Positions 10,196 through 19,287 of a stretch of 64,000 nucleotides of DNA are shown here, in pieces. The position numbers were made by a program, and so were the translations under genes. The notes under the pieces were generated by a model. The model was not told the origin of the DNA. It searched no databases and saw only the letters and a list, made by a program, of their open reading frames with translations. This stretch comes from Treponema denticola. Lineage in GTDB: Bacteria; Spirochaetota; Spirochaetia; Treponematales; Treponemataceae. Position 1 is the first letter of the stretch; the number at the start of each line of letters is the position of its first letter. Location: assembly GCF_024400535.1 (NCBI RefSeq), contig NZ_CP038800.1:1364001-1428000 (forward strand), given 5' to 3'.

Positions 10196-11059
10196 ATGAA
10201 GAAAAAACTTTCTCTTAAATTGAATCTTGAGGTTTTTCTTTTAATTATATTTCTTCTGATATCATCGGTTTTTATGGCTTTTTCAGGAGGATCCTTTATT
10301 TTGGATTTTAAGCGTGTGGCTTTTTCAGTCAGTGCCGGAACCGAAAAGGCTGTTTATAATGTTTCCTCTTTTGTGGGAGAAAGCGTTGCAGCTGTTCGGG
10401 AGTTGTGGGATTTAAAATCCAAGTATAATGAACTTTCAAAACAGCTTGAAAAATACGAACTTTTGGAGCGCTCCAATGCAGATATAAAAAGAGAAAATGA
10501 AGAACTTCGTACTCTTCTTAAGTTTACCGATACTGTTCAAATTTCAAATATTCCTGCAGAAATAATAGGTTATGATCCAAACGCTCTTTATTCCGGAATG
10601 ATTATCAATCGGGGAGCAAAACATGGCATAAAAAAAGACATGCCTGTTATAGCTTTTCAAGATGGAAATATGGCCCTTGTAGGAAAGATTGTACAAGTCG
10701 GCAGAGGTTCCTCGATGATTATACCGATATATGACTATCAGTGTCATGTTGCAGCAAAGGTTGATTTGGTAAAACACCGCGGAGTTGTAAGCGGACAAGG
10801 TAACGATGATTCTCCTTTAATTATGAAGTATATAAAGAAAAGAGCCGGAGACGATATAAAGGTCGGTGATAAGATTATTACTTCGGGGTTTGATGATTCT
10901 TCAATTTTTCCGAAAAATATTCCGATAGGCTTTATTTCAAAAATTAAAACACATGATTATGAGTCTTCTCTTGAACTATACATAAAGCCTATAATTGACT
11001 TTTCCTGTTTGGAATATGTTTTTGTGTTGGATACTTCAAAAATAGAGAAGGAGTTTTAA
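10196..11059 (+). CDS. mreC: Rod-shape-determining protein MreC
   Basis: 287 aa with one N-terminal transmembrane helix (about residues 14-32), a periplasmic coiled coil (about 60-105, KYNELSKQLEKYELLERSN) and a two-lobed beta domain (about 115-285) with GMIINRGAKHGIKK and DKIITSGFDDSSIFPKNIPIG. MreC links MreB filaments to PBP2. It starts 9 bp after mreB, with only a weak ribosome site. Confidence 0.95.
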   Translation: MKKKLSLKLNLEVFLLIIFLLISSVFMAFSGGSFILDFKRVAFSVSAGTEKAVYNVSSFVGESVAAVRELWDLKSKYNELSKQLEKYELLERSNADIKRENEELRTLLKFTDTVQISNIPAEIIGYDPNALYSGMIINRGAKHGIKKDMPVIAFQDGNMALVGKIVQVGRGSSMIIPIYDYQCHVAAKVDLVKHRGVVSGQGNDDSPLIMKYIKKRAGDDIKVGDKIITSGFDDSSIFPKNIPIGFISKIKTHDYESSLELYIKPIIDFSCLEYVFVLDTSKIEKEF

Positions 11060-11060
11060 A

Positions 11061-11570
11061 TTGAAAAAAGTTATTTTTTGGACTTCTTTAAGTGTCTTTT
11101 TTATAAGCTTGCTCCAGACAGCTATATTTTCTCATATATCTTTTTTTATGGTTTTACCCGATTTGGCTTTGCTTACAGTTATTTATATAGCTATTTCAAA
11201 CGGATCCCTTACAGGTTTAGTCTGCGGTTTTATTGCCGGTTTTTTGTCGGATTTTTTATCGGCAGCGCCTATAGGTCTTAATTCTTTTATCTTTACATTG
11301 GCAGGATATTTTGTAGGAAGATTTTACGGTTTATATAATTTAAATAAAATAATTTTTCCTTGTGTTTTAGGCGGGCTTAGCTTTTTATTTAAAGCCTTAC
11401 TTCTTTTTGTTTTAAAGCTTTTTTTTGGACAAAACATACATACCTATAATATTTTGTCTATTGATTTTGTTTTAGAAATTACTATAAATATTATTTTTTC
11501 TCCTCTGGTCTTTTTATTTTTCAATTTATTTCCTCAAGCTTTTAAATTAAAGGAATATGGTAATGTATGA
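11061..11570 (+). CDS. mreD: Rod-shape-determining protein MreD
   Basis: Small polytopic membrane protein (169 aa, five or six hydrophobic helices), with the family's LPDLALLTVIYIA segment and GFIAGFLSDFLSAAPIGLNS loop. The start is TTG at 11061, preceded by AGAAGGAG at good spacing and one base after the mreC stop; no ATG fits. It overlaps the PBP2 gene by 4 bp (ATGA). Confidence 0.92.
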   Translation: MKKVIFWTSLSVFFISLLQTAIFSHISFFMVLPDLALLTVIYIAISNGSLTGLVCGFIAGFLSDFLSAAPIGLNSFIFTLAGYFVGRFYGLYNLNKIIFPCVLGGLSFLFKALLLFVLKLFFGQNIHTYNILSIDFVLEITINIIFSPLVFLFFNLFPQAFKLKEYGNV

Positions 11571-13420
11571 AAAACAACGAAGATTCATTAAATTATCGGC
11601 TTAGATTATTTTCAATTTTTGTATTTTTTATTTTAATAGCGTACACTTATAAACTTTTTTCAATGCAGATTATCTATGGAGATCAATTTAAGCAAAAGTC
11701 TCAAAATATATCAAAACGCACAACTTTGATTCCGGCTCAGCGCGGAGAAATTTTTGATAGAGAAGCAAATACGCCTATGGTTTTAAACATAGATTCATTT
11801 GCTGTTGATATTGTTCCGGGCGAGGTTCCCCGTCAAGACTTTGATACTGTAATAAACCGCCTAAGTTCTATATTAAAAATTCCCGTCTCTCAGATAGAAA
11901 AAAAATTACCGGCAAGCATAAGAAAAGACTTTCGCTCCATAGAAGTAAAGTCCAATGTCGATTATACGACAATAGTACAGGTTGCAGAAAGTATTGATGA
12001 TCTTCCCGGTGTTTCATGGCATTCTAAACCTGTCAGAAATTATGTAGATACCCGCTCTTTTTCTCACATAATAGGATATGTAGGTGATATCACTGCCGAT
12101 GAATTGACTCGTTTTTATAACAAAGGCTATACCTCAAACAGCATAATCGGAAAAGCGGGAATTGAAAAACAATATGACGAAATCTTACGGGGAACTGATG
12201 GGGTTGAGTACCGCACGGTAGATGCTAAAGGCAGGTATATTGAAAATACTACTGCCGTAACACCGCCTAAAATGGGAAATAATCTTATACTTACGATTGA
12301 TAAGAGAATTCAAAAGCTTGCAGAAGATGCTTTGGGTCCACGGATAGGAGCTGCTATAGCCTTAAAACCTGCAACCGGCGAGATCTTAGCGATGGTATCC
12401 TATCCTTTCTTTGATCAAAATATTTTCGGTAAAGAAAATACAAGCTCTTTAACAAAAGAACTTTTTGATAATCCGAATAAGCCTCTTTTAAATAGAGCCA
12501 TAGATGCAGCTTATCCTCCTGCTTCTACATTTAAGGTTATTATGAATACCGCAATATTAAATGAAAAAGCCTTTTCTCCGGAGGCCACTGTTTCTTGCTT
12601 GGGAGAAATAGAATATGGAAACCGCGTATTCCGCTGTCATATACGAAAACCCGGTCATGGAAAGCTTGCGCTAAACGAGGCTTTGGCAAAGTCATGTGAT
12701 GTTTACTATTGGACGGTTTGCCGTGATTATTTAGGGGTTGAGAAAATTGTAGATTATGCAAAGCGTTTCGGTCTGGGGCAATCGGCGGAAGTGGACTTAC
12801 CTAGCCAATCTGAAGGGTTTGTCCCATCCCCCAAATGGAAAGAACGCCGCTTCCATGAAAAATGGCTTAATGGAGATACTATGAATATGTCTATAGGACA
12901 GGGCTTTACCCTGGCTTCTCCGATGCAGGTTGCTAATATGGCTTGTATGGTTATAAACAATGGGGTGATTTATAAACCTCATCTTTTAAAGGAAATAAGA
13001 GATCCTGCAAGCGGAGAGGTCATAAAGAAAATAGAACCGGAAATTTTACATAAAGAAAATATAGGCCGGGAAATTTTTGAGCAGGTAAGGCAGGCTATGA
13101 ATCTTGTTACAATACAAGGGGAGGCTAGGATACCTATGAAAAATCCTATGTTCCGGTTTGCCGGTAAGACAGGAACCGCTGAGGTCGGTCTACAGGATAG
13201 ATGGCATTCTTGGATGGTCGCTTATGGACCTTATGATGCCCCTCCTGAAGATATGGTAGTTGTCTGCGTTATTGTTGAAGCTGTAAATGAGTGGGAGTGG
13301 TGGGCTCCTTATGCCGCTAATATAATTTTACACGGAACTCTTGCAAATCAAACATATGATGAAACTATTGATTATTTGGGCTTTAGACATCTTCCGGCAG
13401 TTATACGGAGGAGTGAATGA
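11567..13420 (+). CDS. mrdA: Penicillin-binding protein 2 (elongasome transpeptidase)
   Basis: Class B PBP of 617 aa that crosslinks peptidoglycan during cell elongation, together with RodA. It has one N-terminal transmembrane helix, a pedestal domain with RGEIFDREANTP, and a transpeptidase domain: Ser320 in PASTFKV, the SxN-type motif SCDVYYW, and GKTGTAEVG near residue 530. ATGA overlaps exist on both sides, so mreD, mrdA and rodA are translationally linked. Confidence 0.96.
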   Translation: MKNNEDSLNYRLRLFSIFVFFILIAYTYKLFSMQIIYGDQFKQKSQNISKRTTLIPAQRGEIFDREANTPMVLNIDSFAVDIVPGEVPRQDFDTVINRLSSILKIPVSQIEKKLPASIRKDFRSIEVKSNVDYTTIVQVAESIDDLPGVSWHSKPVRNYVDTRSFSHIIGYVGDITADELTRFYNKGYTSNSIIGKAGIEKQYDEILRGTDGVEYRTVDAKGRYIENTTAVTPPKMGNNLILTIDKRIQKLAEDALGPRIGAAIALKPATGEILAMVSYPFFDQNIFGKENTSSLTKELFDNPNKPLLNRAIDAAYPPASTFKVIMNTAILNEKAFSPEATVSCLGEIEYGNRVFRCHIRKPGHGKLALNEALAKSCDVYYWTVCRDYLGVEKIVDYAKRFGLGQSAEVDLPSQSEGFVPSPKWKERRFHEKWLNGDTMNMSIGQGFTLASPMQVANMACMVINNGVIYKPHLLKEIRDPASGEVIKKIEPEILHKENIGREIFEQVRQAMNLVTIQGEARIPMKNPMFRFAGKTGTAEVGLQDRWHSWMVAYGPYDAPPEDMVVVCVIVEAVNEWEWWAPYAANIILHGTLANQTYDETIDYLGFRHLPAVIRRSE

Positions 13421-14718
13421 ACATACGTAAAATTACCAACTTTGATTATTTACTCTTTTTGGCTGTTGTTTCTTTGTCATTTATCGGTATCCTTTTTATT
13501 TATTCTTCCGGTATCAACTCAAGCGGTAACCTTGTTTCTAAGGAATATATAAAACAAATTTTATGGGTATCCACCGGAGTTCTTTTGCTTTTGCTTTCTT
13601 GTATTTATGACTATAGGCGTATCAAAGATAGAACATTTTTAATTTATTTATTAGGCTTATTATTACTTCTTTATACTAGCATCTTTGGAGCTGTTCGGCA
13701 TAATGCAAGAAGCTGGATAGGTTTTAAAAATTTAGGTATTCAGCCCTCCGAATTTATAAAGCTGATTTTTATTCTTTTTTTAGCCTACTATTTGGATAAA
13801 TCCCAAAATGAAGCCCCTATTAAGCGGTTTATAAAAGCTATTATAATAATGCTTGTTCCGGTTGCTCTGATTTTAAAACAGCCTGATCTTGGAACTGCAA
13901 GTGTATATATTCCGATTTTTTTGATAATGTGTTTTATTTCGGGTATTCCCTTGCGTTTTATTTTATATGTATTTTTTCTTGGGGTTTTGACGATTGTTTT
14001 TACTCTTATGCCTCTTTGGGAGGAGGTAATTTTAAAAACAAGTCATGTTATGACAAATCTTCTAAAGCGTTCTCAAATTTCAATTATCATACTATTTGCA
14101 ATGGGGATATCGACGGTCATTGCAATGATAGGAAATGTTTTACTAAAAAAACGATATTATTATTGGATTGCCTATGTCCTTTCAATAATTACTTTATCTT
14201 TTGCAGGCTCTATTGTTGGAGTGAGGGCTTTAAAAGAATACCAGATGATGCGCTTAATTATTTTTTTGGATCCGGAAGTTGATCCTCTAAAACACGGATG
14301 GAATATTATTCAGTCTATTACAGCGATAGGCTCAGGGGGCTTAACCGGAAGAGGTTATCTTATGGGTACACAAAGTCATTACCGTTACCTGCCGGAGCAA
14401 AGTACGGACTTCATATTTAGTATTCTATCGGAAGAGTGGGGCTTTTTAGGCGGTCTTTTTGTATTTTTTCTTTACAGTATAGTGTTTTTTAGACTCTTTA
14501 TTTCAATAAAGCGATGTGATGATCTTTTTGGTAAGTTGATTGTTTCCGGTATTTTATCTATGTTTTTCTTCCATTTTTTTGTAAATGTAGGAATGGTTAT
14601 GGGAATTATGCCTATTACCGGTATCCCGTTATTATTTTTATCCTATGGAGGGTCTTCTCTTTGGATGGCAATGATTTCTATAGGAGTAGTTATCGGAATA
14701 AACTTAAGGCAGCTATAA
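13417..14718 (+). CDS. rodA: RodA, SEDS-family peptidoglycan glycosyltransferase
   Basis: Polytopic (about ten helices) SEDS protein of 433 aa that polymerises lipid II during elongation. Signature segments are GARRSW-like VRHNARSWIGFKNLGIQPSE, LKQPDLGTA near residue 152, GSGGLTGRGYLMGTQSHYRYLPEQSTDFIF near 310-345 (only parts quoted; see 14335-14415), and GIPLLFLSYGGSS near the C-terminus. At 433 residues it is longer than usual because of an insert around residues 200-250. It is the last gene of the shape operon. Confidence 0.95.
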   Translation: MNIRKITNFDYLLFLAVVSLSFIGILFIYSSGINSSGNLVSKEYIKQILWVSTGVLLLLLSCIYDYRRIKDRTFLIYLLGLLLLLYTSIFGAVRHNARSWIGFKNLGIQPSEFIKLIFILFLAYYLDKSQNEAPIKRFIKAIIIMLVPVALILKQPDLGTASVYIPIFLIMCFISGIPLRFILYVFFLGVLTIVFTLMPLWEEVILKTSHVMTNLLKRSQISIIILFAMGISTVIAMIGNVLLKKRYYYWIAYVLSIITLSFAGSIVGVRALKEYQMMRLIIFLDPEVDPLKHGWNIIQSITAIGSGGLTGRGYLMGTQSHYRYLPEQSTDFIFSILSEEWGFLGGLFVFFLYSIVFFRLFISIKRCDDLFGKLIVSGILSMFFFHFFVNVGMVMGIMPITGIPLLFLSYGGSSLWMAMISIGVVIGINLRQL

Positions 14719-14727
14719 AGGTATTGT

Positions 14728-16434
14728 ATGATCATGACACCACATAAATCGTTTATTTCGTACTTTAAAATTTTTTTATTTAGGCATAAAATACTTTTTG
14801 CGAGTTTATGTTTATTCTTTTTTTCTCATATTGGGCTTACTTTGTACATACCTCAGCTTTTTCAAAAGTTTATAGACGGAGTTTCAGGCGGACTTGGGAC
14901 AAAAAGCATTTTAGTAATTGCTCTTTTTTACTTGGCATTTGTTTTTTTTGTAGAGGTATTAAATGCTTTCCGCAATTTTTTTATGCAAAAGCTTTCTTGG
15001 AGTTTAACTAAAGCACTGCGTTCCGATATGCTAAAAAATCTTTTGCAATTGGATATGGGGTTTTATCATAATAATCCTATCGGTGAATTGGTAGAATGTG
15101 TTGAAGGAGATATATTAATTCTTTCAAATAATATTTCTACTTTTGTGCTTGATATAATTTCGAATATTATTATTCTATCGGGCATTTTAATAATTGTTTT
15201 TTTTAATTCCGTTCTATTAGGATGTATTTTTGTTCTTTGTTCCGTTATCAGTATTATTATGATGTTGCGTCAATCTAAAAAAGATACTAGTTCTCTTGAG
15301 ACTGTGCGAAAAAACATGGCAGAGGTTAATGCCCTTGTTACGGAAAGTATTACAGGACGAGAAGAGCTTCACAGCTTAAACGCAAAAGGTAAAATCCTTG
15401 AAAAGTCAGACAGCTTACATGATACATCTTTTAAAAATGAAAAAAAATTTTATAGACTTTTTACTTTTACGATGATGTTAAGCCAAGCTATAACATTTAT
15501 TGAAAAATCATGTTTGGTTGTGATCTTGTTTTATTTACTAAAAGATGCGAAGCTAAGCCTCGGTAAAACTTTTATGTTATATAATTATTTTGTGCTTTTA
15601 GAATGGCCGCTTGAAATGCTCGCTCAAAATGCAACTACATTTCAAGGACTTGGTGCAAGGATAAATAGAGTCTTTAAATTATACATTGAAAAGCCCCATA
15701 TTTCTTTTGGGAATAAAACTCTCGATGATAAAACATACAGTGTCGAGTTTAAAAATGTTTCCTTTGCTTATGATGAGCGGGATTTGATTTTAGATAATTT
15801 AAGTTTTAAAATAAATGCCGGAGATCATTGTGCTTTACAGGGAAGAACGGGAAGCGGAAAATCGACTCTTGTAAAGCTTTTATTAAAGCTTTACGAACCT
15901 CAGTCCGGGGAAATTTTATTAAACGGTGTTCCATTAAATGAGTTCAGTCAAAAATCGCTTGCTGAAAATATCGGATATGTTAGTCAGAGTATTGTTCTTT
16001 TTTATGCAAGCATTCGGGATAATATCCGCATGTTTGACGAAAGCATTTCTGATGAGCAAATAAAAGAAGCTTTAAAGAAAAGCGGAATGTATGAAAAAAT
16101 TATGGCTCTACCGGGAGGCTTAGATTATATTTGTGAAGACGGAGCGGCAAATTTTTCCGGTGGAGAAACTCAGCTTTTAGCTTGTGCGAGGTTATTCTTA
16201 AAACAAAGTAAAATTATTATTTTGGACGAGTCCACTGCAAAACTTGATAACACTGAGCAGGAAAAAATTCAGCTTGCATTTAATGAGCTTATAGAAAACA
16301 AAACGGCAATTATAATTGCCCACAGAACTGAAACTTTAGAAAAAACAAATGTAAAATTTTTATTTGAGAATGGAAAATTATCTCAAGGAGAAAAAGCTAA
16401 CCTCTCCGAAGGAGGAGCAAATGAAACAAATTAA
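14728..16434 (+). CDS. ABC exporter half-transporter A (catalytically intact ATPase)
   Basis: 568 aa: six-helix exporter membrane domain (about 1-320) and a C-terminal nucleotide-binding domain. It carries Walker A GRTGSGKST, Q-loop GYVSQS, the ABC signature in the variant form FSGGETQ, Walker B IIILDEST with the catalytic Glu, and H-loop IAHRTE. It overlaps the next half-transporter gene by 14 bp, so the two should form a heterodimer. Substrate unknown; drug, lipid and peptide exporters share this architecture. It starts 9 bp after rodA, and a function in the envelope is possible but not shown. Confidence 0.9.
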   Translation: MIMTPHKSFISYFKIFLFRHKILFASLCLFFFSHIGLTLYIPQLFQKFIDGVSGGLGTKSILVIALFYLAFVFFVEVLNAFRNFFMQKLSWSLTKALRSDMLKNLLQLDMGFYHNNPIGELVECVEGDILILSNNISTFVLDIISNIIILSGILIIVFFNSVLLGCIFVLCSVISIIMMLRQSKKDTSSLETVRKNMAEVNALVTESITGREELHSLNAKGKILEKSDSLHDTSFKNEKKFYRLFTFTMMLSQAITFIEKSCLVVILFYLLKDAKLSLGKTFMLYNYFVLLEWPLEMLAQNATTFQGLGARINRVFKLYIEKPHISFGNKTLDDKTYSVEFKNVSFAYDERDLILDNLSFKINAGDHCALQGRTGSGKSTLVKLLLKLYEPQSGEILLNGVPLNEFSQKSLAENIGYVSQSIVLFYASIRDNIRMFDESISDEQIKEALKKSGMYEKIMALPGGLDYICEDGAANFSGGETQLLACARLFLKQSKIIILDESTAKLDNTEQEKIQLAFNELIENKTAIIIAHRTETLEKTNVKFLFENGKLSQGEKANLSEGGANETN

Positions 16435-18088
16435 ACCAGAATCCTTATTATCAGTCAACTTAAAAGTTATAAAACGGCATCCGTTTTTTTTCTTGGCGGC
16501 AATGGTCTCGGCTTTTTTGCTTCAGTTTACTGCCGGATTGTTTCCTGCATTTATCGAAAAGCAAATGTTTTCTCTTTTTGAAAATAAAATTGATTTGCCA
16601 TTGGGTGTTTGGTTTATTATTATTTTGATGGCGACCGGATTTTTGTTTACAGCTTTTGCATATATAACTATGAATATGGGATGGCTTTTTAGAACAAAAA
16701 TAAAAAAACCTTTTGTAAGTAAAATGCTTCGGGCAATTATATTACAACCGAAAGAGTTTGATACTTCTGAAGCAATCGGGGAAACCGCTTATAAATTCCG
16801 TGAAGATATAGATCAACTTTCTTTTTTACTCACAGGATCTTTTCCGCATTTTTCTACATCGCTAGTCGTTGCTATAGTAACAGTTGTGTTAATGTTTTCC
16901 GTTAATGTAACTTTTACATTTATTGCTCTCTTTTTAATTGCTTTTAATATTGGGATTATTACTTTGCTGCTTCCAAAGGTAGAACGCTGGCGTGAAAACA
17001 GTCTCAAAGCGGTTGCGGCGACTTCAGGTTTTTTAACGGCCGCATTACAATCCACCCAAGAAATAAAAACCGATTATAAAAATCAAAACTTTATAGATGC
17101 TTATTTTAATATAAATCAAAAAGCTGCAAAAGCCGCTCTTCAGGAAAATATCGGCAGCTCTTTAATTAAATCACTTTTTAGATTGGGGCATCAGCTGATT
17201 ACTTCGGCAATGTTGATTTTTATTGCTTTAAACATCGAGACTATTAATTTTTCTGTGGGAGATCTTGCTTTTTTTATCAGCTTATCTGTTTCACTATCTA
17301 ACTTTGCATCTTCTGTTTCGGATTTTTTTGTCAGCGTAAAACAAACAAAAATTTCTCTGGAGCGTGTTCAAGATATTTATACAAAAGCTAAAAACGAGGA
17401 TGCACAGCTTGATATGAAAATTCCGCAAGAATATAATATCGAGTCCATTGTTGTCAAAAATCTTTGTGTGGAGTATCCCGAGAGCAATTTTAAAATAGAA
17501 AAATCGTTCGATATTTACGGCGGGGAGTATTATTTTATTACAGGTGCCGTTGCTTCGGGAAAAAGTTCTATGATAAAGTCCATGCTGGGAATTACTAAAA
17601 AAACCGGCGGTGAAATAATCTTAAATGGAAAAATAATAGAAAATCCCGAAGCGATTTTTGTTTCGCCCCTTGCCGTTTATGTTCCGCCGACCCCGCAAAT
17701 TTTTAACGCAAGCTTGCGTGAAAATCTTTTACTCGGTGTCAGCTCTGAAAAGGAAGGAAAGATTACCGAAGCGGAAATCCAAAAAGTTTTAAGAATTACC
17801 CGCTTAGACAAAGATCTGGAAACTATGCCCAACGGCTTGGAAACAAAAGTCGGTAATTTAACGGGAGGCGTTTCCGGCGGACAAACCCAACGCATCGGAA
17901 TTGCAAGGGCTCTTTTATGTAAGACTAAACTTGTAGTTTTAGACGATTGCTTTACTGCCGTCGATTCCGGTCTCGCAGGCGAAATTCGCAAAGACATCGC
18001 CGTTCTCGATGATTTAACGGTAATCGAAATAAGCAACCGCAAACCAAATCTTGAAATGATTCCGAGGATAAAACAGCTTGAGTTTTAG
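16421..18088 (+). CDS. ABC exporter half-transporter B (degenerate ATPase site)
   Basis: 555 aa from ATG 16421, which follows GGAGGA; the longer in-frame ORF from 16364 lies inside the partner gene and is rejected. Same exporter fold. Walker A is GAVASGKSS and the signature VSGGQTQ is canonical. Walker B, however, reads LVVLDDC, with Asp for the catalytic Glu, and the H-loop position reads ISNRKP, with Asn for His. Paired with half-transporter A this gives one consensus site (A Walker motifs plus B signature) and one degenerate site, as in TM287/288-type heterodimers. Confidence 0.9.
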   Translation: MKQIKPESLLSVNLKVIKRHPFFFLAAMVSAFLLQFTAGLFPAFIEKQMFSLFENKIDLPLGVWFIIILMATGFLFTAFAYITMNMGWLFRTKIKKPFVSKMLRAIILQPKEFDTSEAIGETAYKFREDIDQLSFLLTGSFPHFSTSLVVAIVTVVLMFSVNVTFTFIALFLIAFNIGIITLLLPKVERWRENSLKAVAATSGFLTAALQSTQEIKTDYKNQNFIDAYFNINQKAAKAALQENIGSSLIKSLFRLGHQLITSAMLIFIALNIETINFSVGDLAFFISLSVSLSNFASSVSDFFVSVKQTKISLERVQDIYTKAKNEDAQLDMKIPQEYNIESIVVKNLCVEYPESNFKIEKSFDIYGGEYYFITGAVASGKSSMIKSMLGITKKTGGEIILNGKIIENPEAIFVSPLAVYVPPTPQIFNASLRENLLLGVSSEKEGKITEAEIQKVLRITRLDKDLETMPNGLETKVGNLTGGVSGGQTQRIGIARALLCKTKLVVLDDCFTAVDSGLAGEIRKDIAVLDDLTVIEISNRKPNLEMIPRIKQLEF

Positions 18089-18142
18089 ACGGGCGTTAAG
18101 CCGAAGGCTATCTAATCCTTTAAATAGAGTCAATGCGGCCTA

Positions 18143-18172
18143 TTGACATTTTATGCGGTTTTTTGGTATACT
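18143..18172 (+). promoter_or_regulatory. Predicted promoter of rplU operon
   Basis: TTGACA (18143-18148) and TATACT (18167-18172) with an 18-base spacer. The predicted start near 18180 leaves a ~70-base leader. In that leader CCGGTAT (18196-18202) can pair with ATGCCGG (18215-18221), followed by AAAAGATTTTTTT. This hairpin plus T-tract resembles an attenuator or ribosomal-protein leader, but autoregulation is only inferred. Confidence 0.65.
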
Positions 18173-18248
18173 TCGTTCCTAGTGTTTAAATTTGTCCGGT
18201 ATAAACCCGTTAATATGCCGGCAAAAGATTTTTTTATGAGGTATAAAG

Positions 18249-18560
18249 ATGTACGCACTTATTGAGTATAAAGGCAAACAGTATAAGGCTGAAAAAGGGG
18301 TAAAACTCGTAGTTGATAAGCTTTCTGCAGAAAACGGAAGCAAAATCGACATCGACACCGTTCTTTTGATCAGCGATGGAGATAAGGTTACTGTAGGAAC
18401 TCCCTATGTAAGCGGAGCTAAGGTTTCTGTCACAGTAGGCGATTCTTTCCGAGAAAGAAAGGTTATTGTTTACAAGCACAAGGCTAAGAAAAACTACCAC
18501 AGAACCCAAGGACATAGACAGGGACATACCTGTATTACTGTTGACAATATTGTCGGATAA
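18249..18560 (+). CDS. rplU: 50S ribosomal protein L21
   Basis: 103 aa, full length, beginning MYALIEYKGKQYKAEKG and ending with the L21 signature YKHKAKKNYHRTQGHRQ. Start supported by ATGAGGT upstream. First gene of rplU-prp-rpmA; the C-terminal extension HTCITVDNIVG is short and normal. Confidence 0.97.
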   Translation: MYALIEYKGKQYKAEKGVKLVVDKLSAENGSKIDIDTVLLISDGDKVTVGTPYVSGAKVSVTVGDSFRERKVIVYKHKAKKNYHRTQGHRQGHTCITVDNIVG

Positions 18561-18565
18561 GAAAA

Positions 18566-18937
18566 GTGGTAAAAATTCGGCTTATTTCAAATGCTGAAAA
18601 CTGTTTTTCGGCCTTTGAATCGTCAGGCCACGCCAGCGGCACTCACGCTGATTTTGGCGATAATGAAAGCAAGCCGGAAAAAGGCGGCAATATAGTTTGT
18701 GCCGCCGTTACCATTTTGCTTAAAACGGCTGTTTTAAGCTTAAGCTCGGTTCAAAAAGAGAGTTCAAGCTTAAAGGCCGAAATACAGGCTGATAATCCGG
18801 GCTATCTTTCGGCAAAGGTAACAGCTTTTTCGGAGGAAGATAGGCCCAGATTGCAGTATTTACTGGAATTTTTAACAATAGGTTTGATGGCCATCGAGGC
18901 CGAATATCCCGATTGTTTGGATTTACAGATAGAGTAA
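18566..18937 (+). CDS. prp: Prp-type ribosomal-processing cysteine protease
   Basis: 123 aa, GTG start five bases after the rplU stop. It has the two catalytic segments of the Prp (YsxB) family: the His in SGHASGT (about residue 22) and the Cys in GNIVCAAVT (about residue 46). In Firmicutes, Prp removes an N-terminal extension from L27, and its gene lies between rplU and rpmA as here. Oddly, the L27 encoded next door has no such extension (see rpmA), so the substrate in this organism is uncertain. Confidence 0.85.
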   Translation: MVKIRLISNAENCFSAFESSGHASGTHADFGDNESKPEKGGNIVCAAVTILLKTAVLSLSSVQKESSSLKAEIQADNPGYLSAKVTAFSEEDRPRLQYLLEFLTIGLMAIEAEYPDCLDLQIE

Positions 18938-18966
18938 GATTTTGATAATTTTTTTGGAGGATTATT

Positions 18967-19218
18967 ATGGCACGTAAAAAGGGCGGCAGCGGTGCAAAAA
19001 ACGGAAGAGATTCCAATCCTAAATATTTGGGTGTTAAAGTTTACGGCGGAACAGAGGTATCGGCCGGTTCAATTTTGGTTCGCCAGAGAGGTACTTCAAT
19101 CCATCCGGGGAACAATGTAGGCTGCGGAAAAGACTATACATTATTTGCAAAAGCTGACGGTGTAGTTACCTACCATGAAAGAAAGGGTAGAAAACTCGCA
19201 TCTATCGAAGCAAAATAA
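18967..19218 (+). CDS. rpmA: 50S ribosomal protein L27
   Basis: 83 aa with the expected basic Gly-rich start [19 protein letters not shown] and [20 protein letters not shown]. The start is fixed by GGAGG at 18956-18960. An in-frame TAA at 18946-18948 excludes a Prp-cleavable extension. An intrinsic terminator follows 22 bp after the stop codon. Confidence 0.97.
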   Translation: MARKKGGSGAKNGRDSNPKYLGVKVYGGTEVSAGSILVRQRGTSIHPGNNVGCGKDYTLFAKADGVVTYHERKGRKLASIEAK

Positions 19219-19240
19219 TTTGGCTTCGAGTTAATGTATA

Positions 19241-19268
19241 AAAAAGCCGGTTTTTGCCGGCTTTTTTT
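19241..19268 (+). terminator. Intrinsic terminator after rpmA
   Basis: Ten-base stem AAAAAGCCGG (19241-19250) / CCGGCTTTTT (19257-19266), six-base loop, then more T. It separates the ribosomal-protein unit from obg, which begins only 20 bp later and may be served by read-through. Confidence 0.9.
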
Positions 19269-19287
19269 GTAGGAAAAAAGAGCAATT

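Noticed and set aside
16364-16420. N-terminal extension of ABC half-transporter B
   Set aside because: GGAGGA directly before ATG 16421 gives a better start, and the extension lies inside the partner gene.
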